From an uncultured Christensenellaceae bacterium (GTDB lineage Bacteria > Bacillota > Clostridia > Christensenellales > UBA3700), in contig CALWBV010000010.1 in the NCBI GenBank assembly GCA_944376205.1, forward strand, positions 1 to 59,098: a DNA stretch of 59,098 nucleotides, given 5' to 3'. Position 1 is the stretch's first letter, and every line of letters starts with the position of its first letter. This document shows, in pieces, positions 1 through 8,738 of the stretch. The notes below the pieces were generated by a model. That model made no database searches, was not told the DNA's origin, and was given only the letters and a program-made list of their open reading frames with translations. Both the position numbers and the translations under genes were made by a program.

Positions 1-78
1 ATAAATTACTTCTATCATTCGCAGATAAAGCAATCTGCTAAAAAATAATCGCAGTACCCGTCAAAACCCTTTTGAAAA

Positions 79-546
79 GTGTCCATAAAAATATGTGACA
101 GTCTTGATATGAAAGAACTCGAAGCACAGATCGCAGGACTTGACTTTGACATCGGGCAAGAGAAACAACGCAACTATACATATCTTTCACCTGAAAGCGT
201 AGAAAAGTATTTGAACTCGATTATATGCGGCGATATACAGGAAATGCCCGTGCGGAAACTGATAGTGAAAGCGTTTGTGCGAGAAGTGATACTCGATATC
301 GACAACGTAACGATAACATATAACTTTACCGAAAACTATACGAAGTATAGAGTTACGCAAGAAATAATACAAAAAGTGCAAAGGCAGTCTCGAAAAAAGA
401 CTGCCTATAATAAAAATTTGTGTTCGTATAAACTCCCGCCACATCAAGGCAGTTTGCCTATATACAAACAAAAAAGACGAGAGAAAACCTCTCGCCTTTT
501 TTTGTTTTACTTTCGCCAGCCGCCTTCTTCCCTACATCTCTCGTGA
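79..546 (+). pseudogene. C-terminal remnant of a large serine recombinase
   Basis: The first 100 or so residues match the end of large serine recombinases/resolvases of Firmicutes mobile elements: a helical stretch, then a YLSPESVEKYL segment, then the conserved RKLIVKAFVREVILD and VTITYNF strands that close these proteins. The catalytic N-terminal resolvase domain and the recombinase/zinc-ribbon domains are absent, and a TGA at 73-75 in the same frame shows that nothing continues upstream. The apparent GTG at 79 has no ribosome binding site. Residues after about 105 look like read-through into non-coding sequence. A perfect 7-bp hairpin (383-405) and a terminator lie inside the open frame. 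Most likely this is a dead fragment left by an integrated element; it could also be the 3' end of a gene whose 5' part was rearranged. Confidence 0.75.
476..505 (+). terminator. Rho-independent terminator
   Basis: A CGAGAG/CTCTCG stem with an AAAAC loop is followed directly by seven T residues. It lies inside the open frame of the recombinase remnant, near its 3' end, and probably marks the original end of that transcript. Confidence 0.7.
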
Positions 547-628
547 GCCTGAATAGATATCTCTTTTATACCAACTGAACAATATAATTTCGTCAAATTA
601 TAAAATAATGCACGAAAACAAAAAAACT

Positions 629-667
629 AATTTATATAATTTACATAAGGTTTAAATTATATAATTT
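629..667. repeat. Palindromic intergenic repeat, copy A
   Basis: A 39-bp element with arms ATATAATTTA and TAAATTATAT around a CATAAGGTT loop. It belongs to the same family as the elements at 30531-30568 and 43045-43083. Here both arms carry the change C to T / G to A, so pairing is preserved. It lies about 165 bp upstream of the acetyltransferase gene in AT-rich sequence. The rest of 547-831 shows no gene. Confidence 0.7.
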
Positions 668-831
668 ACTTAATTATAATATAATATATCTATAATATTA
701 GGCAAAAGACCGCTCAATAACATAAACCGCAAGTGAGAATTCCAAGGTTCAACGGCGATGTGACGTCGCATATTGTTTTTTAATTGAAAATGTGGTAAAT
801 TAATATAAATACTGCAAGGAGCGGACATCAA

Positions 832-1326
832 ATGCTTACTATCGACAACTACTCTGATACTTATGAGAATGACGTCAAAGACCTTTTGGTCGAACTGCAA
901 ACACATATCGCTTCTCTCGACAAGCGAAAAGTCATTGTGGTAAAAAGCAATTACAGAGACGACTATTTTGCCTACGTAATGCAAGAGATTGAAAAGCATA
1001 GCGGCAAAATATTCGTGGCAAAAGTCGATGACAAAATTTGCGGAATGATCGTATGCAAAATTTTTCAGGGCGGCGGCGAAGACGAACTTACGACAAGCTG
1101 TCCAAAAATAGGATTTATAAGCGATCTGGTAGTAAAAGCCGCATACAGAGGACAAGGCATAGGCACAACGCTTCTTGCGACGGCTGAAGATTACTTTGAG
1201 CAAAACGGCTGCGAATACACTCAACTAGAAGTTTTTGCGCCAAATACCCAAGCCGCAAAACTCTACTCAAAACTCGGTTTTGAAATAAATTGTTGTTATT
1301 TATCCAAAAGGACAGGAAAAAAATGA
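832..1326 (+). CDS. GNAT-family N-acetyltransferase
   Basis: A 164-residue protein of typical GNAT length. It should transfer an acetyl group from acetyl-CoA to an amine; the substrate cannot be read from sequence. The acetyl-CoA pyrophosphate-binding loop R-G-Q-G-I-G is at residues 106-111, preceded by the beta-4 strand (IGFISDLVV), and the closing motif AAKLYSKLGFE is near the C-terminus. The ATG is preceded by AAGGAG ten bases upstream. The stop overlaps the next start (ATGA), so the phosphoesterase is probably translationally coupled. A weak TTGAAA-like -35 lies around 784, but no clear -10 is seen. Confidence 0.9.
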   Translation: MLTIDNYSDTYENDVKDLLVELQTHIASLDKRKVIVVKSNYRDDYFAYVMQEIEKHSGKIFVAKVDDKICGMIVCKIFQGGGEDELTTSCPKIGFISDLVVKAAYRGQGIGTTLLATAEDYFEQNGCEYTQLEVFAPNTQAAKLYSKLGFEINCCYLSKRTGKK

Positions 1327-2009
1327 TTTTTGTTACAGGCGACACTCACGGCAGTATAGATTTTTCAAAACTCCGAAAATTCGCTGACGAAAACAGCAAT
1401 CTTTCAAAAAAAGATTACGTCATCATTGCGGGAGATTTCGGAGGAGTATGGAACAGCAAAACCCTCGACAAAACGCTGGCTCATTATGAAGCCTTGCCTT
1501 TTACCGTACTGTTCGTGGACGGCAATCATGAGAATTTCGATATTCTCGATACTTATCCTGTGGAATTTTGGAATGGCGGAAAAGTTCATAAGATCCGCCC
1601 CGATATAATACACCTTATGCGTGGTCAGATATTCGAGCTTGAGGGCAAGACTTTCTTTACTTTCGGCGGAGCAAGCAGTACCGACAAGTGCATGCGCAAC
1701 GATCACGAGTCTTGGTGGGCACAGGAAAAGCCCAACTTCGACGAATTGGGCGAAGCGATAGAAAACCTCAAAAAACACAACAATGAAGTCGACTTTATTA
1801 TTACGCACACTTGCGACGAAAAAGCGCTTTACTATCCCCCTCTTTACGTTCCGCCCGTAATGCCTACGGTATATCCCGAAAACAGTATGCTATCGCTTTT
1901 CGAAGATACTGTAAAATACAAGCATTGGTATTTCGGACATTATCACAAGGACGCTCAATTATACACCGAAAAAACCGTCTTATATCAAAAAATCATACGG
2001 ATAGTATAA
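1323..2009 (+). CDS. Calcineurin-like metallophosphoesterase
   Basis: A 228-residue cytoplasmic metallophosphoesterase. The five metal-binding blocks occur in order: GDTHG (residues 6-10), GDFGG, GNHEN, a THT block near residue 165, and FGHYHKD near the C-terminus. This family binds two divalent metals and hydrolyses phosphodiesters or phosphomonoesters; the substrate is not predictable. The start was set at the ATG overlapping the acetyltransferase stop. The frame is open upstream from a TTG at 1290, but the GDTHG block normally lies within a few residues of the N-terminus, which favours 1323. It forms a two-gene unit with the acetyltransferase. Confidence 0.9.
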   Translation: MIFVTGDTHGSIDFSKLRKFADENSNLSKKDYVIIAGDFGGVWNSKTLDKTLAHYEALPFTVLFVDGNHENFDILDTYPVEFWNGGKVHKIRPDIIHLMRGQIFELEGKTFFTFGGASSTDKCMRNDHESWWAQEKPNFDELGEAIENLKKHNNEVDFIITHTCDEKALYYPPLYVPPVMPTVYPENSMLSLFEDTVKYKHWYFGHYHKDAQLYTEKTVLYQKIIRIV

Positions 2010-2173
2010 TTTAACGACAAAGCTTCAAAAAGCTCTTTATGAGCCAATTGCGGCGCCACAGAAGCTCTATTGCGCTTGCAATCGAATTTTATACAAGTAT
2101 TTACTCTATAATATTGCGCTCTAATATATCAATTAAATTATTAATTGAATGCAAACATCTTCTCTGACATAAA

Positions 2174-2203
2174 AAAGGTTCCTTTCGAAAGGAACCTTTT
2201 GTT
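2174..2203. terminator. Bidirectional terminator between convergent genes
   Basis: A near-perfect palindrome with AAAGGTTCC / GGAACCTTT arms, an A run on one side and a T run on the other. It separates the phosphoesterase (plus strand) from the large TIR gene (minus strand), so it can serve both. Confidence 0.8.
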
Positions 2204-2262
2204 ATTAAGATATAAATGAATGAAATTGATTCATTGCATTGAGATTGATACCCTATCAATCG

Positions 2263-5200
2263 TTAACTGTTGAAAAGGAAGTAGCCGATAATACCCAAAA
2301 CAATGGCGATTATTATTACCGAAACTATGATTGTCGCTACCGTAATTCTCTTGAATATACCTATGGAAATACCGAATACTATTGCCAAAAGAACAAGTAG
2401 TGCCATAAATATTCCGAAAGCTATCCAAGCCGTAAGATCGTTTTTGATAGTCATCACTGCCATTGCTATCAAAGTAAGGATAAAGATTATAAATACGATG
2501 ACCGAAACTGTCGTAGACATATAAGACACAAACAACAGATTGAATCCTACATATGCAAAAGTTGCCACAGGTATGGTCAGCGAGTTTCCGAATACTACCC
2601 AGCTTTGTTTGCCGTGAGAAACGATTGAATAAAGATTGCCTGCACTTGCTATTACAAACAATATGGTCATGACTAAACCTGTGCCATCAACATAATAAAT
2701 TCCCGATACAGTGAATGCGTCCAACACTATAAGCATAGCCGTATTTATTATCTGCGTCGTAAAGGCTATACTGATATATTTCTTATTCTGTCCGAATTTG
2801 ATCATGTAGACAAGTTGGAGAATTACAAAGTAAGCCGTCGAAATATACATTGCGACAGAATTAAGACTGTCTACCATTGCTCCTCCCCAGAATGTAGATC
2901 CGATAGTCGCATAAGCAAACGCAAACGCACTGAACGCAAGAGTAAGCAAATAAATGAATATCCTTACGCCTATATTACCCGACTTTGCGATAATCTCAAC
3001 TCTCTTTGCTTTTTTATGCATTTGAGAGATCTGTTCGTCTTCCTCGAGCCTCTTGAGATAATCTACGAATTCACTCTCCTTGCAAATAAAGAGATCGTTT
3101 ACTTTGTCGGAAGGAATAAAGTCCTTTTTCTTTTTGAGAAGCGACTTGTACTTGCGGTTCTTTTTGAGCATTTCCTGCTTGTTCTGAACCATCATGTAAG
3201 TCTCTATATTCTCGGTCTCGACTTCGCAGAGTTTGCTGAAATCCTCGTCGTCCTCGATATTGTTTTTGCAAAGGATGAGTTCTACGGTGTTTATCGCATG
3301 ATATTTTGCGTGCAATCTTCTCCAGTAAAGTTCTCCGTCGAGGGCGTTTTCCTTGATGGCATAGGTATAGAATTGTATTGCCTGCTCGTATTTTCTTCTT
3401 ATGAGCATAAGGTCAGCCATATACTTGAGTCGTTCGCACATGAATACCTTGTTGTCCATCTTGATGTACTTGAGGATATTGTAGTAAACATCGGTAAGCT
3501 CTGCTATGCTGTTCTTGCTGTCAGTATCTGCGATAAGGTTGATTATCTCGTTGGTAACGAGTTTGATGCAGTAATCGTATTGACTCAAGAAAATACTCTT
3601 ATAGTCTATCTTGAATCTCGAAATGCTGGCAAAGTCGATAGATTCGTTTTCTTCTACGTTATACTCTGCAAGGAGGTTGTAGTAGAGGTCCTCCTGTGCG
3701 TTGTCGATATAGAACTTACACTGCGATTCGCTTTTCCATTCAGTCTCGTCTTGTTTACAGTATTTGAATATATCTTCAAGCTCTTTGATAAAGCCTTCGA
3801 ACTTATTCTTTTGAGCAGCTTTTATCAAAGCGTAAATGATATAGTTGGACTCGTCGTAAACGTTATCGTTACGCTTCGTAAAGTCATTCTGCTTGTCTGC
3901 ATGTATGAAGTTGAGAGTACTCTTACGCTTGGTGCGGATGTCCTGCAACGCACTCTCTTTGATATGATACTTTGAGACGAGTTTGAGGAATCTTATATTG
4001 TTGTCGCCGGGTATAAAGTCCAACGCTTTGTCAAAGAATGCATCGCTCTTGTCAAAGGCATTGATCTTCATCATATATACGCCCGTACTTATCTCGTATG
4101 CGACAAACTCGTCTACGGCATTTTCGTCAAGCGTCTTTTGCAGATATTCTTTGAGTGCGACGATTTCGTCATAAGAATAAATATGTTTTTTCGAGTTTAA
4201 CGAAAGTATCGCATCGAATATCTTATACTTGAATTCACTTTCGGTGAGTTTGTTGCCGTTCACCTCGAATTTGCTGTAAGAATAAGATATAACTATTTTG
4301 AGCAAATCAATGATTTTCTGCTTGATCTTACCCTGACCGCTTTTGTACATATGCTCAACGCCCGCACGCAATGTATTGGCAAATAAGCTATTGTATTGTT
4401 TAGCTTTTTTACGGTCGGAGTTGGCAAGAAGATCGTCGATATCTTTTATGTCGGATATAGAATACAGATCAACGAGATTATTGTCGGACAAAGTGGATTT
4501 GATTTCTAATCTTATTCTGTTGAAAAGATATATGTCATCCTTTTGATCTATTTCGCCGATTTTTGCATTGATAAGCGCAGCCGAATCGTATCTCTTGAAT
4601 TCCAAAAGTTTATCTATTATGGTAGCACATTCTTCTATATATCTGTCTGCGCCGTCGTTCGCAACGGTGGCAAGATATACCTCGGTCAAAGAATCAAGAT
4701 TTTTGTTGCCTTTTTCGATATAGCCAAAGATCTCCTTCAAGACCATACTCATTGCCTTGGCTCTCTGTTCGATATTGTAAGCGACTATCTTCGAATAGAA
4801 TTTTATAGCTTGCTGAACGTTACCGTTTTTGAAGCTGTCTGCAATAGCGTCCAAAAACATATTGGCACATTCGCTCATTTCGCTTTGCGAACAGTTCTTC
4901 GCCAATCCGTCAAAATGGTCGAACAGTTCGAATTTTGAACTCTTAAGTGCAAATTCAACGGGATCTTTTGCATTTACCGAACTCATCATAAGTCCCATAT
5001 GGGCTTCTGCATTATCTCCCTTGCTAAGCGCCGACTGATAGTATCCCGTCGCAATTTTGAATCTTCCTTTTTTGAGCGCTTCGCTTGCTATCTTGAGAAG
5101 CTTTGCTACGTCAAGAGAAGTTTCTTCCTGTTCCTGCGTACCGATTTCTCTTATCGTTATAGCGCCTGCTACGGCTTGCGTCTTATCGGCTTTTACGCCC

Positions 5201-6222
5201 GACTGCGAACCGAATTGTTTCTTTTCGATTTTTTCGCCTTTGATTTTGGTCTGCTTGACGCTCTGTACGTTGAAAAGTTCTATTCTTTCGTTACCGTTCC
5301 GATACATCTTGAGTTCATCCATGATGTTTTTGATGATGTTCAGAAGGTTTTCCGACGCTTTGAACTTGCTCATATCGAAAGCCTGCTTGTTTTCTATGAG
5401 CGAAAGAGGTATTTCCTTTGCGTCGAATTTGTCGCTGTCGTATGCAACGATAAGCGAATTTCTGTGCTTGGCACCGGAGTTGAGTTGATTTTGCCATCTC
5501 ACCCACTCGTTTCTTATCCAAGTAGCGTTATAATATTCGCTGTTCTGCGCATAAACTATCATAACTTTAGCCGTACGCAAAGCGTTGTAGATATAAGGTT
5601 CGTACTCCTCACCGGCTATATTACTCAAACTTACACGGCTGTAAAATACTTTATAGCCTGCGTCACGCAAGAAGTCGTACAAGTCCTGCATCTTTTCGCT
5701 GTCCTTGGTACGCTTGTTGTTTTCATCGGTCTCTTTGTAGCTCAAGAATATATCGAAAGGCTGTTGTTTTTTGACGATCTCGTTCCAATAATTTCTTATC
5801 TTATCGATATCCTGCGCCATTTTTTCATAACAAGCCTTGATTTCGGCAGGAGCGCCGAGACACGCTTTTTTGTAATCCTTGTCGTCGCTGAACGCAGTGG
5901 GCATTGCATAGCAAGTAGGAACTCTCTTGCGTGAGCCCTTTCTCTTGTCCACGACAAAAACTATACCGTTGCGCGCAAGCGCAAGTCCCATATGTCCTTC
6001 GTAGCTGTTTTCGTTGAGAGAAAGAATGTCCTCAAAACTGATTTGCGCCTGTGCGATATCTCCCTTACGCAACAATTCGTAGGCGGAAAAAAGACGCATT
6101 CCCTCCTCTGAATTCGACAGTGAATCCTCGTATATCGAGTCACAGTATTTACACTTGAGCTGTCCCACTCCGTAATACTCGAGCTCACCGCCGCAATGCA
6201 TACAAATGTGTTGTTCTTTCAT
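2263..6222 (-). CDS. Zinc-ribbon/TIR protein with long helical region and about ten C-terminal membrane segments
   Basis: A 1319-residue protein. The order is: zinc ribbon (Cys 7, 10, 24, 27); a TPR-like helical segment (about 40-90); a TIR domain (about 154-290) with the opening FDIFLSY and the WIRNEW motif holding Glu239, the position equivalent to the catalytic glutamate of SARM1-type TIR NADases; a long alpha-helical repeat region (about 350-1070); and roughly ten hydrophobic segments from about 1080 to the end. Active bacterial TIR domains consume NAD or make cyclic ADP-ribose signals, so an NADase effector anchored in the membrane is inferred. The start is the ATG at 6222 with GGAG six bases upstream; a TTG at 6234 lies in the same frame but is less likely. 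It has its own strong promoter and is separated by a terminator from the 14-gene operon upstream. Confidence 0.85.
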   Translation of the reverse strand: MKEQHICMHCGGELEYYGVGQLKCKYCDSIYEDSLSNSEEGMRLFSAYELLRKGDIAQAQISFEDILSLNENSYEGHMGLALARNGIVFVVDKRKGSRKRVPTCYAMPTAFSDDKDYKKACLGAPAEIKACYEKMAQDIDKIRNYWNEIVKKQQPFDIFLSYKETDENNKRTKDSEKMQDLYDFLRDAGYKVFYSRVSLSNIAGEEYEPYIYNALRTAKVMIVYAQNSEYYNATWIRNEWVRWQNQLNSGAKHRNSLIVAYDSDKFDAKEIPLSLIENKQAFDMSKFKASENLLNIIKNIMDELKMYRNGNERIELFNVQSVKQTKIKGEKIEKKQFGSQSGVKADKTQAVAGAITIREIGTQEQEETSLDVAKLLKIASEALKKGRFKIATGYYQSALSKGDNAEAHMGLMMSSVNAKDPVEFALKSSKFELFDHFDGLAKNCSQSEMSECANMFLDAIADSFKNGNVQQAIKFYSKIVAYNIEQRAKAMSMVLKEIFGYIEKGNKNLDSLTEVYLATVANDGADRYIEECATIIDKLLEFKRYDSAALINAKIGEIDQKDDIYLFNRIRLEIKSTLSDNNLVDLYSISDIKDIDDLLANSDRKKAKQYNSLFANTLRAGVEHMYKSGQGKIKQKIIDLLKIVISYSYSKFEVNGNKLTESEFKYKIFDAILSLNSKKHIYSYDEIVALKEYLQKTLDENAVDEFVAYEISTGVYMMKINAFDKSDAFFDKALDFIPGDNNIRFLKLVSKYHIKESALQDIRTKRKSTLNFIHADKQNDFTKRNDNVYDESNYIIYALIKAAQKNKFEGFIKELEDIFKYCKQDETEWKSESQCKFYIDNAQEDLYYNLLAEYNVEENESIDFASISRFKIDYKSIFLSQYDYCIKLVTNEIINLIADTDSKNSIAELTDVYYNILKYIKMDNKVFMCERLKYMADLMLIRRKYEQAIQFYTYAIKENALDGELYWRRLHAKYHAINTVELILCKNNIEDDEDFSKLCEVETENIETYMMVQNKQEMLKKNRKYKSLLKKKKDFIPSDKVNDLFICKESEFVDYLKRLEEDEQISQMHKKAKRVEIIAKSGNIGVRIFIYLLTLAFSAFAFAYATIGSTFWGGAMVDSLNSVAMYISTAYFVILQLVYMIKFGQNKKYISIAFTTQIINTAMLIVLDAFTVSGIYYVDGTGLVMTILFVIASAGNLYSIVSHGKQSWVVFGNSLTIPVATFAYVGFNLLFVSYMSTTVSVIVFIIFILTLIAMAVMTIKNDLTAWIAFGIFMALLVLLAIVFGISIGIFKRITVATIIVSVIIIAIVLGIIGYFLFNS

Positions 6223-6262
6223 ACAATTCTCCAATAACTTTTTTCAACTTACAAACAAAAAA

Positions 6263-6283
6263 ATGATAATATTATATTATCAT
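6263..6283. promoter_or_regulatory. Palindrome just downstream of the TIR promoter
   Basis: Perfect 8-bp arms ATGATAAT and ATTATCAT around a 5-bp AT centre, lying 9 to 29 bases downstream of the -10 box and therefore across the start of the mRNA. The arms equal Fur-box half sites, but the spacing (5 rather than 1) is not the Fur consensus. It may be an operator or a 5' UTR hairpin. Confidence 0.5.
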
Positions 6284-6291
6284 GCGTTTTT

Positions 6292-6320
6292 ATTATAACA
6301 AAGCGCCGTGTTTGTGTCAA
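6292..6320 (-). promoter_or_regulatory. Consensus promoter of the large TIR gene
   Basis: Read on the minus strand: TTGACA (6315-6320), 17-bp spacer, TATAAT (6292-6297), a perfect housekeeping sigma consensus. It gives a 5' UTR of about 60 bases before the ATG at 6222. Confidence 0.85.
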
Positions 6321-6471
6321 CACAAAGCCTATATCGTTTTTAATCTTTTTTTTACATTTTCTACATCTTAAATTTACGACTGCCCGATCAGTATACTTGA
6401 ACTTCGGTGCATAATACAGTACGCATTCGATATATGCATACCGTCGCTTGACATCCGTAAGAAAGCCCTAC

Positions 6472-6502
6472 AAAAAAGGAAGCGGTAACCGCTTCCTTTT
6501 TA
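6472..6502 (-). terminator. Terminator of the 14-gene ESCRT-like operon
   Basis: GGAAGCG/CGCTTCC arms (perfect near-palindrome) with a T run on the minus-strand 3' side, six bases after the BrxL-like stop codon. It separates that operon from the large TIR gene. Confidence 0.85.
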
Positions 6503-6507
6503 TGTCG

Positions 6508-7947
6508 TCAGTCGTTGACTTGCGGTTTGACTATAGTTATCTCCGGCATCTTCTTGCCCGAGAATTCGCTGTCCATAAGTCCGAGCTGTTTCTTGATGAT
6601 ACCTCTCATGTTTATTGCGGGATTGAGACAATATTTTTCAAACAAATCGGTATCGACGTCCTCGGGTTTTGTCCAATTGGGGAAAAGCAATTTGATGTAT
6701 GCGCAACAAATTCTCTTTACCGCCGTAACGTCTCTGGTATCGGCTCCGTCCTTGATTTTAATCAATGCATCTACTATGCTGCGAGGAATAATATCCTCTC
6801 TTAAAGCATGCATGATTTCCGCAAAATATTCCGTATTGAGCGCCCAGTCGTTGATCTTTTTATCCTCGCTCATTCTGGGTATCTTCCAACCTTCTATGAA
6901 GCCGTGGAAACGGTCGATAAGCGCAGAATCTCCGAATACTTCGGGAAGTTTGCTGAGCATATTGCAATCGGTGTTCATATTTTCTTCGGAGATGTTTCCG
7001 AGCAATATTACGCCGGCATCGCCCTTGCCTTCTTTTACGCCTACGGTATATACGCCGCTTTCGAGATAGCCCTTCATAGCGCCCTGCATTTCGTTGATGT
7101 CGCCGAATTTTATTGTAGCGACTTCGTCAAGCGCAACGTAATCGTAATTGCTTACGAGACCTTCCTGCTTGATCTGCATATCGTAAAACATCTTGGCTCT
7201 CGTCATAATACCACCCGACGCAAGCCAACCGAATTTGCTTATCTTGGAAAATACGTACGATTTGCCCGTACCCTTGGGAGCAAGCTCTATGAGATTGAGT
7301 CTTTTTTCCACAAACGGCAAAAGTCTCGTCAAAAGATAGATCTTTTCTTCTTCACTCTTGAATCCGGCGGGGTTGTAGTCGATAGCTCCCAGCAACAGGT
7401 CAATCCACTCGTGTATATCAAAATATTCTCTGCCCTTTTTATAGTAATCGAGATCTGTCTTGTAGGGTCTGAAGTCAACAAAATTCTTGATTGAAATTTT
7501 GCCTACTTTCTTACTGTCTACCACAAAACGCAATTCGACGACACCCCATATAGGTCCGTTGGACGAGAGGAAAGGCGCCTTGCATTTTGCCCATACGTCG
7601 AGAGGAAAAGTCGTCTCGTTGTAACCCACTCCGAAATCGGGAAGTTCAAAAGATATTATTCCCGTACGCACGTCCTGTTTTGCCTGAATTTTACATATAA
7701 ATTTGACGGTTTCGCCTTCGGTAACCATCTTATCGAGCAAAGTAGGCCAATCTGCTTTTCGGGGAATCGTCTGTTTTATAAGCTGCGATATGTATGTAAC
7801 GTTTATCGATCCGTCTTCGTTGGCATACTTTCTTAAAAACCAGTCTCTGATAAATGACGGTATTGCAAGTATGGCAAACTGTTCGATCGAAGCGTCTTTT
7901 TTTACGCACATTCCGCCGAAATACTTTTGTACTTTTGTCTCTTCCAT
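6508..7947 (-). CDS. BrxL-like AAA+ ATPase lacking the Lon protease domain
   Basis: A 479-residue protein with the signature blocks of the BREX BrxL/TIGR02688 type: Walker A APKGTGKS (223-230), Walker B YVALDEV (270-276), the GDINEMQGAMKGYLESG block (282-298), LLGNIS, and a likely arginine finger in LIDRFHGF (342-350). Full BrxL is around 680 residues with a C-terminal Lon-like domain; here the protein ends about 130 residues after that finger and has no such domain, matching the short TIGR02688-like form. BrxL itself forms DNA-binding hexameric rings. No other BREX gene (PglX, PglZ, BrxC) is in the window. It is the last gene of the operon, 19 bp after the protease gene. The role in this context is unknown; a ring ATPase acting on a phage or stress target is inference. 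Confidence 0.85.
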   Translation of the reverse strand: MEETKVQKYFGGMCVKKDASIEQFAILAIPSFIRDWFLRKYANEDGSINVTYISQLIKQTIPRKADWPTLLDKMVTEGETVKFICKIQAKQDVRTGIISFELPDFGVGYNETTFPLDVWAKCKAPFLSSNGPIWGVVELRFVVDSKKVGKISIKNFVDFRPYKTDLDYYKKGREYFDIHEWIDLLLGAIDYNPAGFKSEEEKIYLLTRLLPFVEKRLNLIELAPKGTGKSYVFSKISKFGWLASGGIMTRAKMFYDMQIKQEGLVSNYDYVALDEVATIKFGDINEMQGAMKGYLESGVYTVGVKEGKGDAGVILLGNISEENMNTDCNMLSKLPEVFGDSALIDRFHGFIEGWKIPRMSEDKKINDWALNTEYFAEIMHALREDIIPRSIVDALIKIKDGADTRDVTAVKRICCAYIKLLFPNWTKPEDVDTDLFEKYCLNPAINMRGIIKKQLGLMDSEFSGKKMPEITIVKPQVND

Positions 7948-7966
7948 AAAACCTCCGATAGTCTGC

Positions 7967-8728
7967 TTATTTTACTCTGGACAACGTCCTGTCTATGAAA
8001 TATTGAACGATATCCACGGGAATACCGAAATTCATGCCTTCGGCTTCGTCGATACCCGATACTACGACAGCGATGACCTCGCCGTTTTCGTTGAATATAG
8101 GTCCGCCCGAATTGCCGCCGTTGATAGCGCAGTCGGTCATGAGTCTGTCCTGTCCGTTGACGCTGCGACGTTTGTCGCTGACGATACCGCTGGTAATACA
8201 AGTACCGAGACCCAACGAATTGCCTATGACGAATACACGCTGTCCGTTGCGGATACTCTTGCTGTCTGCAAGTTTTACTTTTTTCATTCCTGCGGGAACA
8301 CTGCGGAGTTTAACAAGCGCAAGGTCTTCTCCAACACTGGGATTTGGCGAACCTACCGCCTTTACTTCGAGATCTACAGTCCTTCCGCATATGTAACCTT
8401 TGAGATTCTGAAGCAAGTTGCCGTTTTCCGTAACGACGTGCGCATTTGTTATGGCATAACCGTCGTCGTCAATCATGAATCCCGATCCGCTGAATCTGGA
8501 TTTTGCGTTGTTTCCCGTTATCTCCATAACGCTGTTTATATTAGCGTCGAATACGTCTTCGCCTTTTTCTGCGTAATTAACTATATTGGTGCGTGAATTC
8601 ACGTTGCTCGCAGGCTTCTCGTCCTCTTTTTCAGCGATATTGTCGCAAAAAGCACACTTATACATTTCTTTGCCGTTGATAGTTACGACCTTGTATTCTC
8701 CGCCGCAAATATTACAAATTTTTCTCAT
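7967..8728 (-). CDS. Trypsin-like (HtrA/Deg-type) serine protease with N-terminal zinc ribbon
   Basis: A 253-residue protein without signal peptide or membrane segment, so probably cytoplasmic, unlike classical HtrA. A zinc ribbon (Cys 5, 8, 25, 28) is followed by a linker and a complete chymotrypsin-fold protease: His97 (TNAHVV), Asp135 (GEDLALVKL) and Ser207 (GGNSGGP). There is no PDZ domain. Stand-alone trypsin-like peptidases without PDZ are recurrent parts of prokaryotic conflict systems, where they cut a partner to activate it; that role is inferred. It sits 10 bp downstream of the Vps4-like ATPase and shares the zinc-ribbon head with both TIR proteins and with the SPFH tail, which suggests a common docking logic. 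Confidence 0.9.
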   Translation of the reverse strand: MRKICNICGGEYKVVTINGKEMYKCAFCDNIAEKEDEKPASNVNSRTNIVNYAEKGEDVFDANINSVMEITGNNAKSRFSGSGFMIDDDGYAITNAHVVTENGNLLQNLKGYICGRTVDLEVKAVGSPNPSVGEDLALVKLRSVPAGMKKVKLADSKSIRNGQRVFVIGNSLGLGTCITSGIVSDKRRSVNGQDRLMTDCAINGGNSGGPIFNENGEVIAVVVSGIDEAEGMNFGIPVDIVQYFIDRTLSRVK

Positions 8729-8738
8729 CGTTCACTCC

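Noticed and set aside
2815..3975. Long plus-strand open frames antisense to the accessory genes (also 4999-5934, 15245-16144, 18943-20697, 25810-26967, 50986-52137)
   Set aside because: They lie opposite well-supported genes, have no ribosome binding sites, are rich in Phe/Tyr/Cys/Arg as expected from mirrored codons and show no domain.
6263..6283. A canonical Fur box at the TIR promoter
   Set aside because: The arms equal Fur half sites but the spacing is 5 bp instead of 1, so only an unspecified palindrome is reported.
6508..7947. A complete BREX system
   Set aside because: Only the BrxL-like ATPase is present; no PglX methyltransferase, PglZ phosphatase, BrxA/B or BrxC can be seen, and the Lon-like part is missing.
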